This document shows positions 21,882 to 32,479 of a DNA stretch of 64,000 bases, piece after piece (the first letter of the stretch is position 1; every line of letters begins with the position of its first letter). Where the stretch lies: positions 124,001 through 188,000 of the forward strand of contig JABCPU010000034.1 in assembly GCA_016800925.1 (NCBI GenBank). Reading direction: 5' to 3'. Below the pieces are notes generated by a model. It was not told where the DNA came from, did no database searches, and saw only the letters and a program-made list of their open reading frames with translations. The DNA comes from Suillus spraguei. Its lineage: Eukaryota; Basidiomycota; Agaricomycetes; Boletales; Suillaceae. Made by a program: the position numbers and the translations under genes.

Positions 21882-23668
21882 GCGTGAAGTGCGCGGAGAT
21901 TGGGAAGAAAAAGTTCATCCGTCAGGAGCTACATATTACTACAACAAAGAAAACGTGAGTACAGTAATCTTACATTTCAAGTTATCACACGCTCACTTTA
22001 TGGAAATGTAGATGACATACACCGAATTGAACCTGCGGACTTGTTCGGACGAGCAGCTTCAAAGGCTCGAGTCTTGGATCGACGCATCAAGATCTAAATT
22101 ACGTGAAGATCAGTGGTTTCTAGTTGTTGATCCGATCTTAGCGAGAGGTCAGGAAATCTATACATATTACTATGTGGTCCCGGAGAGACGCCTCATTACC
22201 TGGCTGGAGCCGGTAGACGCCTACCTTCTTTTCCAGGAATGTATGTCAGCGTCGCATTGGAATCACAAAAGTACGTTCTTTTTGGGGTTTGCTTTCTTGA
22301 AGTTGATTTCGTAGGACTCGAGCTCGAGGCACAATTCTGGTGAGTGACGTCGTGTCAAACCGATCCGAACATGTTTGATTTCTTGACCAGGAAACATGTC
22401 GAATATTTTCCATTTGAGATTAGCATAAGTCTCAAGGAAGTGAGAGCCTTACAGACTAAATTAAACTGGTATCGTGTAGGCGAGTTATTTCGTACCGCGC
22501 GGTACTCGATGAGATTGACTGATCGACAAACAGAGGCGTTAGCGCTGGAAAAATCTACAGCAGCTTCATTGTTTTGGAGTCTGGATCAAATGAAGGAGAT
22601 GGCCTTTGAGCTAGCCATTGCTGGTACGCACCCATCTCAATCTACAGCGTCAAGTCGATGACCGAAAGACAGCGAAACTTGTAGGCCCAAATGAGATCAT
22701 GGATGCACCAGGTGTCGCAATCTGTGGTGCGTGAGCCTTAGAATAATGGGCGATTTTAAATTTATCTTGCTACTCACTCACAGGCAAATTGTTCTATATA
22801 ATCCGTATGTTCTTCTCCATCATATCAAGACGTGATCAAACTGAAAACTGAAGAAGGGCATCACGAATACTTGAATCACTATGGCCAGCCCGAAGCTCGC
22901 TTAATGCGAACGCACTCAGTAGGCGAGAAACGCGGAAATATAGAGAATTCTCCAGCCGTAATTGTCGCTGCCGTCGCCATGTTTTGCATTCCGATGATGG
23001 TACTGAAACGCCTTCGAGATATCTACGTCGATGGTCTCGTAAGTGGGGTAGACATCAAGAGACTCGCGGACGACTTTAGTGCACAGTCTAAAGTTCAAAC
23101 GACCATAGTAAGTACTGCACGTGCACCCAAATTGGGACACTTACCACTCACGCTCTGTCAGGCCAGCATCATCATGGCAGTCGATGCCAGCATCCTGGCC
23201 ATCCCAGGTCTAGGTTCACAAGTCGCTACAAAGGCGTTGTGTTCCGTCTCCTTCATCCTTGGTTTCTACTGTATTATAGGGTGCACGATTGCCCAACAAT
23301 TTTGCCACAGAATGAGATCCCTCGATTTTGCGGTTCGATTTACTTATGTTTTTTGCAACTTGGACCTGATGTTATTGAGTGGATAGGTGTACTATATGCA
23401 AAAGAAGATGGTCAAACTTGTCATCCTCGCAAGTATACCAAGCTTTCTGTATTTAACAAGGTAATCACACCTATTAATTGTAGTTACTTGTCACTCACTG
23501 GGTTATTCCAGTTTGGTCTTTTCCATCCTGGGATTTCTCACAGGTATCTTCCAAATTGAATTTGGACTACACTTGTCTGCAAGGATTGGATGTGGTATGG
23601 TCCTCATTTTGGGGGCAAGCCTCACAATCCCAGTACTAATTGTCAGTTTTGGTCCTGGATTAATTTAA
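21882..23668 (+). CDS. WW-like multi-span membrane protein, Agaricomycete family
   Basis: The first readable exon (from 21882) encodes GDWEEKVHPSGATYYYNKEN, which has the form of a WW-type motif. It is spliced in frame to 22012. The second exon carries YYYVVPERRLITWLEP, a second aromatic motif. Further short exons follow at about 22315, 22391, 22648, 22784, 22831, 23161 and 23514. Hydrophobic segments near residues coded at 22955-23000, 23162-23215, 23236-23290 and 23520-23668 suggest four to five membrane spans. The last ends in FGPGLI and the stop at 23668. Frames and splice phases are consistent, so the gene seems intact, but its 5' exon is not identified. Such proteins are widespread, uncharacterised mushroom membrane proteins. 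It is one of the few non-transposon genes here. Confidence 0.6.
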
Positions 23669-24158
23669 TGACAAGAAATAGGAGCAACAGAGATATTGGA
23701 ATGAGCTATGAACATTGAATGATTCTCATGATGATACTGTATGATTGTTACACAAATCTTTCTTTTACTGTGACTCATTTCTGTGATCTTGTTTTCTGTC
23801 ACTCATGTACATCCTTTATCTTGGAAGAAATTCTGATTCCATCCCTGTAGCTACAGTTGGGGACAGGCAAAATCAACAACTTTCAAGGCTGAAGGAATTC
23901 TTTCAGCATAAAATGACCTTTAGATATCCATTCTACAAGTCAACAAACATTCAAAAATACCTTGGACTGAATTTTCTCACTTTTTTGTTTTTTGCTTGAA
24001 GTCTGGATGGAGTCTGGATGAACTCTGAGGCAGGATAGCTCAATAGAGCTCCAAAGGACTTCCAGATGAGCACGTAAATGCGCCAGAACTATTTCTGGAT
24101 GACAGGGGATAATAACAAGACTACTTGGATGAAGTCCTAGCTTCTGAGGGAAGGGTGA
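23669..24158. other. AT-rich intergenic, nothing recognised
   Basis: No gene. The right part (24000-24158) may belong to the repeat into which the hAT element inserted, since comparable wording (TCTGGATG, AAGTCC) occurs after 28307. Confidence 0.4.
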
Positions 24159-24166
24159 TCCACAAG

Positions 24167-27100
24167 TAGTGTTGCCATCGAGGCCAGTTAAACTAGATGT
24201 GAACTCGATTCAGATTGAAAATGACTAAAATTGTTTCAACTCAAAACTCCAATTTGAATTGAGTTGCAACTTGTTAGGGTTTAATATTTACAATCGATTT
24301 GGCGTACTTCATATCCATAGATTGTAATCTCCTATGGCCCCATGAATATCATTACAATAAGCTGCAGTAGACTTGACATAACTGCCACTCCAATATCAAA
24401 GGAATTTTCTAGATTTTTGGTCAGCTATTCTTTGAATTGAGACCCTGGCTAGAACCTCAACAAACAGTTGGTGAAAAAAATTAAATATCATGATGGCTCA
24501 CAACTGCTGCAAGTAATGTTGTTGACCCCATGTCATCACAACAGAATGTCGGCCTGTGGACACTTTCTCATCTCAGTCCTGAACAACCGCCCTTACTTTT
24601 GAATTCTCATTAAAGCACACTATCTCCCATTCAGACTCCAAGTGGATCCTTCGAAACACTTTGAAACATTTTACCAGGTCCATGAACTCCTGTGAATGGT
24701 GATGAATGCTTGCCACATTACAATCCAGTGCCACAAATTCCACCTGCACCAGATCTTCACTCGTCATATGGACCATACAACCCTCAATTCATGCAGACCA
24801 TGCCTTTGCAGAGTTTTCAGATGCTCTGCACAATGTGGGGACCACTCAGTACCAATCTGATGCACCCTTGCCTTCACCTACTGGGCTTGGACAACCACAG
24901 CCTACAATACAACCTAATACTACGAACACAACCCTTCAGAATACAACTGCTGAGGTGGTCAACACAGGTACAATGGAGAAGAGAAGCCGAAAATGCAAAA
25001 ATGCAACCACTGACAGTGAAACTGCACCTCCTCGAAGGCGACAGAAGACAAATGCTGCAGCTGCCATCACACCAGTAACAGCAGCTGCCATCTGTGGAGT
25101 TGGGCCTGTGTCTGCACTGTTGTCCACACCATCTTCCAACACCATTGTGTCAACTAATGAGCTCCTGATTGCAGGTGCAAGTACAATGGCTGCTCTGACT
25201 GGCTTGTCATCCATTCCTCAGGTGAAACAGTCTCTATGTGACACCAAAGTTTTGGCCTCCGATGTTTGGTACTTCATGTGGGCAGTAAATTCCCATGAGA
25301 AGCCTGAGAAAATGCCCAAGAATCAGCCAAGGTTAATGCACAAGCCCGACTCACTATATGTTGCTTGTCGACTCTGCAGGTGAGTGTCACTTCATTTTAC
25401 TTGTGGTTAGACACTCAAAATGTCCAGTGATGATGAAGAGAATCCATGGTGGAAAGTTTACAAAGTTGGGGATGGTATGACACCAACCTGCCGAATCCAC
25501 CTGCACAAGCATGGACAGTGCTGGAGGGAAATCTGTGCAATTATGGGACTCAAGAATGGTGAGGAAGACTTGAACAAGCAAATCCAACATGTGGCATTTA
25601 CGATCGAGATGTTCTACCATTTACTTTTGAAGTGGATAGCTGTTGATGATCAAGTAGGTATATCCTTTCAATTTTTATCCATGCTCTAAACTTATTTGAC
25701 TATTTGGATGCACACAGTCCTTCAATGTTATTGAATGCCCTGAATTTCATGAGCTCCTTTCGTACCTTGGAGAAGGCAAAATACAGGACAAGAACCTCCC
25801 GCACTGCACCAAATTGACCAAAATGATTCTCAAGGAGTTTTGAACAGAATACTGCAAAGTGAGGAAAGATCTTAAGGTAAGGTGCAACAAATTTCATGTG
25901 TGCTCATATTAAATAATTGCTTCAGAGTGCTCTCGGTCGCATATCCCATACTACTGGCCTTTGGAGCGACCCAAACCTGGATAGTTTCATGGTGCTAATG
26001 GCACATTTCATAGCACATGATGTGAAAGGTATCTTGGTTTTAAAAACACATCTTGTAGCATTTCGGTTTATCAAGGGGGCTCATACTGGCACACATCTCG
26101 GACAAGAATTCCTCAAGATCACTGATGATCTTGAAATCAGTAATAAAGTACACATCATTTCCAAAGTCATTTGAGTTATATCTCATGGCCACATATTCAC
26201 AGCTCGGACAGATCACTATGGACAATGCATCTAACAACAACACTCTTATGGTAGAGATTGAGGGTGAGCTCACATGAAGAGACATTCCCTTTGATCGTGA
26301 TGGTAATCATCTGCAGTAAGTTGATGAATGCCAGAACTCGAAATTTTTTATTGACTAATGACTACAGGTGCTTCCCACATGTTGTTAATCTCGCTGTGCA
26401 AGCAATCCTTGCAGAACTAAAGAAGAATCCTTGCTGTCCTGTTCTCATGACCTCAATCAATCCTGTAAACCAGTCGGCACTTCAAGCCTATGCCAGAACT
26501 CTAGAACATGATCCAGTTGGACAATGTCATGCAATAGTTTCAGCCTGCCAATCATCTGGTCAACACCGTTGTCGTCTCCATGCCGTGATTCAAGAAGGCA
26601 ATGAAAATGGCTTCTGGAGAGGACAACTTCCTGATGGAAAGACTACACTACCAGCTGTACAACTGCTCTGTGACTGCATTACTAGATGGTCATCAACATT
26701 CAGGATGATTGATAGAGTGCTAATACTAAATCCAGTATGTACGTACTCACACCACTTTTGAAGTTGATGCTTATTTTCAGTCAAAATGCAATGCAATCCT
26801 TCCTACTTGAGACCCAGAATGCTGATATTTCAGATCTCTCCATGGATGCAAAGGATATCGATGTTCTTCATGACATACATCAAATCATTGAGGTCCCTCA
26901 TGTGGCACAGGAACTCCTCTCTTCAGAATGGACACCAACTCTATCGATGGCTCTACCAGCTTATGAAGTGCTCAGTAGCCAGTGGACCCAATTACGAAGC
27001 ACGATCTGGGAGTTATCCCACTATATTGATGTTGGTCTTAATAAACTAAAGCAGTACATCAATGAAGGAAGGAAAACACGCATATATGCACTTTCGATGA

Positions 27101-28299
27101 GTGTGTTTCAATTTTTTTTGGCTTATTGAGTGACTTATCATAGAACAAACCATACTAGTTGTTAACCCAAGCATCAAGCTTGAGTGGTTGAAGGAGCACT
27201 GGGAGGCTAAGGATGTAGAAAGTGCTCAGGAATGGATGCTACAAGTGGTTTGTCATTTTTTGCTGTGTGTTATGGTTGACATAAATTTTGGGCGCAGATG
27301 ACTTCATATACGTTTATTAGAGTTGGTGAGATACAGACCCAGCTGGAACTATCCACACCCTCAGTATCACAGCAGGTGCTCACAAACTCAACAGCAATTG
27401 CCTCACGGTCCTTATCAGCTGGATTGAACTGCGTGAACACCCTCAAAGTAAATGTGCGGCGCTCATCTTTTGCTACTAATAGCACTATCCCTCCGACTCC
27501 TACCATCATTATCTCTGAACCTGTGGTGCACTCCCTGACACCAGAAACTGCGGAGGAACACTTCTGCAAGGAACTCAAACTGGATAGGAAGGATGCGGAA
27601 TGCGAGTTTTCTCATTATGAAGATGCAGGTATACTACTTGAAACAGCTGAACGTACAACAGATATCGTTCATTTCTGGGAGGTATGTGATATATGTCTGT
27701 TTGCAATTCATAAGATTAATAGATATCATGTTAGCAAAAGGAACATACATTTCTGCTATTATTCTGCATCGCTATGGATATCCTGCCTGCTCAAGCTTCA
27801 TCTGTGCCTTCTGAGTGCATATTTTCATCCAGCAAAGAGACCTGCACTCTACGGCGCAGCAACTTATCTCCAACCACACTTGAAGCACTACAAGTCCTAA
27901 AGTTTATTTACAAGCAAGACCGCCTCAATTTTACAGAGGACCTGGTGGCTGACGAGCGGGACTACACAATATCTGGACCTGTGACTTCCAGAGCAGTTGA
28001 CGAGTTAATGGCTGCTGGGAATCTTTGCGAGCTTGACAAGTTGCTCCAGAATGCAAGAGACATTGATTATAATTAGTATATCTACTGGTCGTGTACTAGT
28101 AACTTGCAAATGTCGTTGTGAACATGCAGAATCCCTAGCTTCTCATTGGCTGGACTACCAGTCTGTATCACTCCGAACTTGTTTCCAAATTGTGAGGTGA
28201 AACAATGTGCAAATCATTTCAACTTGTTAGTCCGATTTGTATTGATCTATGTGAATTTTCCAACTTGATTCAATTCAATTCACCTTGGTGGAAACACTA
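24167..28299 (+). mobile_element. hAT element with 8-bp target duplication
   Basis: The ends are TAGTGTTGCCATCGAGG on the left and, read inward from the right, TAGTGTTTCCACCAAGG. Both sides are flanked by TCCACAAG (24159-24166 and 28300-28307). The 8-bp duplication and the internal hAT transposase fix the class. Length 4,133 bp. The transposase is broken, so it could move only with help in trans. Confidence 0.95.
24706..28076 (+). pseudogene. hAT transposase, inactivated by in-frame stops
   Basis: A multi-exon transposase starting at ATG 24706. The N-terminal part is Thr/Ala-rich with a basic stretch (EKRSRKCKN). It is followed by a BED-like zinc finger (CRLC at the end of exon 1, then HLHKHG in exon 2). 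The catalytic region includes LWSDPNLDSFMVLMAHF near 25957, LGQITMDNASNNNTLM near 26200, and CFPHVVNLAVQAIL near 26373. TRWSSTFRMIDRVL follows near 26685. The C-terminal dimerisation domain (27760-28073) has SVPSECIFSS and LRRSNLSPTTLEALQVLKF. A TGA interrupts the frame at about 25841 and another at about 26275. Ten or so introns are apparent. It would be the autonomous form but for these lesions. Confidence 0.85.
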
Positions 28300-28307
28300 T
28301 CCACAAG

Positions 28308-28640
28308 AGTCAGAGGATAGGGTAGGATAGGATAGGTCCAGAGGTCTAGAGGTCCAAAGGTCCAAAGGTAGGAGGAGCAGAGGATCAGACAAGTGGAGCT
28401 CTGTGGATTTTAGGAGAAGTGTTGTCCTACTATAAAGGAGTAGGTCTGGATGTTATGTAATGAGAGTATAGACTACTCCGGACAAGATCCAGAATAGAAA
28501 GAAACAGAGTAAGACTACCATTGGTAGAGCTAGAGGTGAAACAGATTAAAGACAGGATTTTCAGATGAAGTCCAGAAAGCATATATAACACAAGATCAAG
28601 GCTCCAGCCTAGGGGATGATCCCATAGATGGACTGAAAAA
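28308..28640. other. Repeat-like spacer, possibly LTR remnant
   Basis: It contains short tandem copies of AGAGGTCC and a TATA-like CATATATAACAC near 28580. The wording resembles LTR-2 (ACTACTCCGGACAAG, AGACTACCATTGGTAGAG), so this may be a divergent LTR. Support is weak. Confidence 0.3.
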
Positions 28641-28770
28641 GAGGCCCAAAATCTCCTAACATCTCGCCATCTTTCACAATGGAGACAAACAATGATGGTT
28701 TGCTCCCCAGTAACTCCACAAAGCTCGAGAGCACCTAGAGGTGGCAGTCATCTGCATCGAGGAGATTGCA

Positions 28771-29030
28771 TCATACATATGTGGGCGCATGAAACAAAGT
28801 TGAACGCCTATAGAGGAGAAGGGTGAAACATGCTTGGGTGCTGATGTGCAGGGAGTCATCATCAAACAACAAGCCTAGAGAGCGGAGGTAGAGAGGAGTT
28901 GCTAACTCCCAAGAGAGACAAGATACCTGTGCGACAGCTCGCAGATCCCGGCTTGGCATGTCTTCCAAAATATTCAACACAAGTTCATTGGGAAATGGCC
29001 ATTGCGAGAGCAGTGGTTGGACGGCTGAAA
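28771..29030 (-). pseudogene. F-box-like protein remnant
   Basis: The minus strand near 29005 encodes FPNELVLNILEDMPSRDL and then RAVAQVS, the core of an F-box motif. It is followed by a stretch (ATPLYLRSLGLLFDDDSLH) typical of mushroom F-box proteins. It ends in a stop near 28775 and continues in other frames, so it is decayed. F-box proteins bind SKP1 and recruit ubiquitin-ligase substrates; here only the N-terminal part is left. Confidence 0.55.
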
Positions 29031-29900
29031 CCTCTATTCCAAATGTCAGTCCCTGGCAAAATGCGGTGAGACAAATAAGTTTGGGAGATACCTACTGCAT
29101 GTATGATTGGGACAGCAATCACAGACGAGCGGGACCAAGAGCGCCTCTTAGCCATTGGAGGAGAAGACCCACTGGGCATATCTTCTAATGCCTTGTGTTT
29201 TCCCCTCTCACTGTCCTGCTCCAGAAAAATCTCTGGAGTTTGCCTTTTGTCACTTATAGATGGATTTGTGATGCTGGCATTCCATTTGAGCCTTTGAGGA
29301 GTCCATAAGGGACCACCCAGAAGATCCTCTTCCTGGGCCCATGAAACACAGCGAGACTTAAAACAACATATATGGAAAATAGACTGATTGACATACATTT
29401 AGATTTTCGATCGCATATGTGCGGAACAAAGTGCATTTCTTGGGGATTGAAGATTTTGAAATGCTGTGTAACAACGACAGTGTCAGGGCCTGCGGAAGAT
29501 CGGAATCCATTGGATCCCATGACAATCATTTTTTTACATTCCAAGTGGAAAATGTACACCTCTTGTGAGTGGGCCGCTCACAACTGTCAAGAAAGTTATC
29601 TATAGCCTTTCGCTTCAAAGGTACACACTCCTGGAGAATAATTGGTTAGCAAGTGATACCCAATGATAGCTTGAATTAAACGTACCTCCAGGGAGGGTGA
29701 CAATGAGAGGGAGTCTAGCGAGAATACAGAACTTGTATTTCCAATGCCTAACAAAATCTGCAGAGAAAAATCTTGCATCAGAGCAAGAACATGTTGGGCA
29801 GGAGGAGATTACCTTTGCACAGGGTCAACTTTGAAAGATACCCATGATATCAGGATGAGGTCTATAAAGAATATATGCAACATAGTGTAGCCCATCTAAT
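29031..29900 (-). other. Unassigned minus-strand reading frames upstream of the F-box remnant
   Basis: Frames of 60 to 137 codons at 28985-29398, 29254-29559 and 29596-29778 could be exons of the same decayed gene or of an adjoining one. Splice-like GTAC and CAG sites are present, but no family motif was recognised. Confidence 0.3.
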
Positions 29901-30253
29901 TTATATGATCAGCATCGTCCTACAAAAAATATCAAGATCACTCACTTATTCCTATTCCAATAGGATTCTCCATCTTATTGTGACTTGTCTGGGATGCATC
30001 ACACAATGCAATGACTGCATTGGAGGGTGCATGCCTTTTTCTTTTGTGAGCAAGTGGATGACGGATCGATAATTCATTAGGAGGCTTTGCAACCTTGGTA
30101 GAACAATGAACAATAAATAATTATAAGCCCTTTTGGAGGAACAGAAAGGTCAAATGAGCTACCAATTATGACAGTTCATTTGTTGAAAATACAGTAGAGG
30201 CTTCCTTATGACGTTATGAGGGATCAGATCATATGACGCTCAGCATTGCGACA

Positions 30254-30903
30254 ATCTGCACATGTACAGTTGCCTAGACGTCAAAGTGAACCTAATTATA
30301 GAATTGAGTTAGAGTCTCGACTTTGACAAAGTTGAACATAATTACATCCACTGGTATCGCTCAAATTTACTAGCGTCAAATATAGCATTATACCGGTTCA
30401 TCAAGCATGTGTGTTTTTCTTGGAAATTTCTACTACAAATGCCTAAGTAACACTACAGACTAGCAGCTATGTACATGGTGGAAAGAAAAAAGAGACAAGT
30501 CAGAAATATAGGGCATTATATAGTGAACTGGAAATTGCCGAAGTCTGCCACATTTGTAAGCACCTTCGGCAATGCCAAAGTCAGAGTCAGCCACATTTGT
30601 CAGCACTCTTTGGCAATTTCCAGTTCACTACATAATCTCCTTAGACTTCTGACTTGTCTTTTTTTTTATTCCACCACATACATAGCTGCTAGTCTGTAGT
30701 GTTACTTAGGCATTTGTAGTAGAAATTTCCAAGAAAAACACACATGCTTGATGAACTGGTGTAATGCTATATTTGACGCTAGTAAATTTGAGCGATACTG
30801 GTGGATGTAATTATGTTCAACTTCGTCAAAGTCGAGACTCTAACTCAATTCTATAATTAGGTTCACTTTGACATCTAGGCAATCCTGTACATGTGCTGAC
30901 ATA
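30254..30903. mobile_element. Fold-back palindrome with about 300-bp arms
   Basis: The left arm starts near TGCACATGTACAG (30259). It returns as the near-exact complement ending at CTGTACATGTGC (about 30897). Matching landmarks include GTCAAAGTGAACCTAATTAT and TTACTAGCGTCAAATATAGC on the left and their complements on the right. The apex (about 30530-30630) carries the perfect pair TAGTGAACTGGAAATTGCC and GGCAATTTCCAGTTCACTA. Between them are two small hairpins. No target duplication could be fixed. It fits a fold-back or long-hairpin MITE; any transcript would form a long double-stranded RNA. Confidence 0.88.
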
Positions 30904-32109
30904 CTTAAGCTTTAAACTCATGAAGTATTCTGTAACAGTAACAGTAATGTGCTTAACAATAATGTGAACTATTGATACATGATAGACTAGATTTCATTTT
31001 TCGTGTTGCCAATTCCATTACTTATAGAGCTAGACAAAAAGGGTCCCACTTATTATGATACCTTGGTCAAGTGAAAAAACTCTTGAATGGCAAGGGCACT
31101 CTGCCTACGATGCCATTGAAAGTTCTTTGAATGCTATGTTCCTGCCAACGGTCCAAATTCGACGGTCACAGCGGACCCTCAAAGTATCTGGAGTATGCTC
31201 TCTTTTATTGTATTTTCAAATAGCTTGCTTTACTTGGTGCGCCATTGATAGGCCAGTTTGGTTGGGTTTGGAGTTGGGGTTGTGTCATTGTAAGAGATGA
31301 GGATTGTAAGTCAAGTACTCATGTGATGGTTGGAGGAAGAAGGAGGAGAAAGAAGACATGCATATCTGTTGAGTATTTGTAGTTAACTAGATACTGTAGT
31401 CAATATTTTGTAATCATACTGTGGCCAAACTATTGAATCAGGGAGCGGATCACCTGTTAAATTGAGTGAACCTCTCAGTGCAGTACTCAGAGGGCCACTT
31501 GTACATATATTAGACATATCTACAAATTGTAAACAAATTTGTTGCACTGACAGATAATGATTCATTTTTTAATTTGTTTTCAGGCTTATCAGTCGGCCAG
31601 ACCTTAAGTCTGATATGTGACTTGATCCTGGATATGGCCTTGAAAATGTCACGTGAAATATACATGAACAATTGCAACCTCGGAGATGTTTTAATATTTG
31701 TAACCAAATTTTGGAAATTAAGTCAATATGCATCATATGCAGATTATGCAACAAATTCTCCCTCTTTTGCCGAACTTATTCTGAATTTAATCAAAAGAAT
31801 TTGATCCTTATGCATATCTGTGATTTTATTCCAAAACTGCCCGTCATCCGCGCAACAGACAAATGGATTGAAATATGCATCACATTTGTTTACAAAACTT
31901 TTCCGGCTGTGTCTCAGGTGTGATGTCGGGGACTCTTTCCCACGGGGGGTTTCTCATTAGAATTATCCTCAACGTCCGAGTTCTCCAATCAGATGCCACC
32001 ATCACTCATAAGAATTCGTAAATTTGATCGTAACCTTTCGTAACACGCTTATAATAAGTTAAGCGTTCATTTCAGCGGTTTTGCTACTAGTAGTACCCAT
32101 GGTTTTCAT
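30904..32109. other. AT-rich intergenic, nothing firm
   Basis: A plus-strand frame at 31574-31804 has no recognised family. No structural RNA or transposon end was identified. Confidence 0.35.
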
Positions 32110-32270
32110 GATACATTTCGTTACCAACGTACATTTGGTAAGGGATCGAAGCTCATTAATGTTTCCTGAACCGTTTTGTGGCACGCACTGATAAACATAT
32201 GTAGTGTGTCACTGGAAGAAGGCCAGGGATTATCCACAAAGACACATCCAGTAACACTATGGGCATTCCC
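32110..32270 (+). repeat. 161-bp dispersed repeat, left copy
   Basis: It runs from GATACATTTCGTTACC to ATGGGCATTCCC. It has an inverted partner at 63111-63256 sharing CACTGGAAG, GGGATTATCCACAAA and ACATCCAGTAACACTATGGG. It lies about 210 bp upstream of the 1,344-codon gene. Nature unknown. Confidence 0.8.
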
Positions 32271-32479
32271 TTATTCCGTTAGATTCATCTGATTAGGTTG
32301 ACCTGACTTGGTGTCATCTGCCCTTATGTTGTATCGCATTCGCATCCACCTTTGAACTGGATCCGGAGTGTGTAAATTATCGTCGACCGTCCTTATAAAC
32401 GATTCTGCGATTCAGTACACACGTCTCTCACTGGCAAGTCGTCCCGAGTCAATCTCAGCACTTGTCCTTGTGCAAAATA

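Noticed and set aside
28308..28640. Third LTR-2 copy
   Set aside because: Only short phrases match and no ends or target duplication can be defined.
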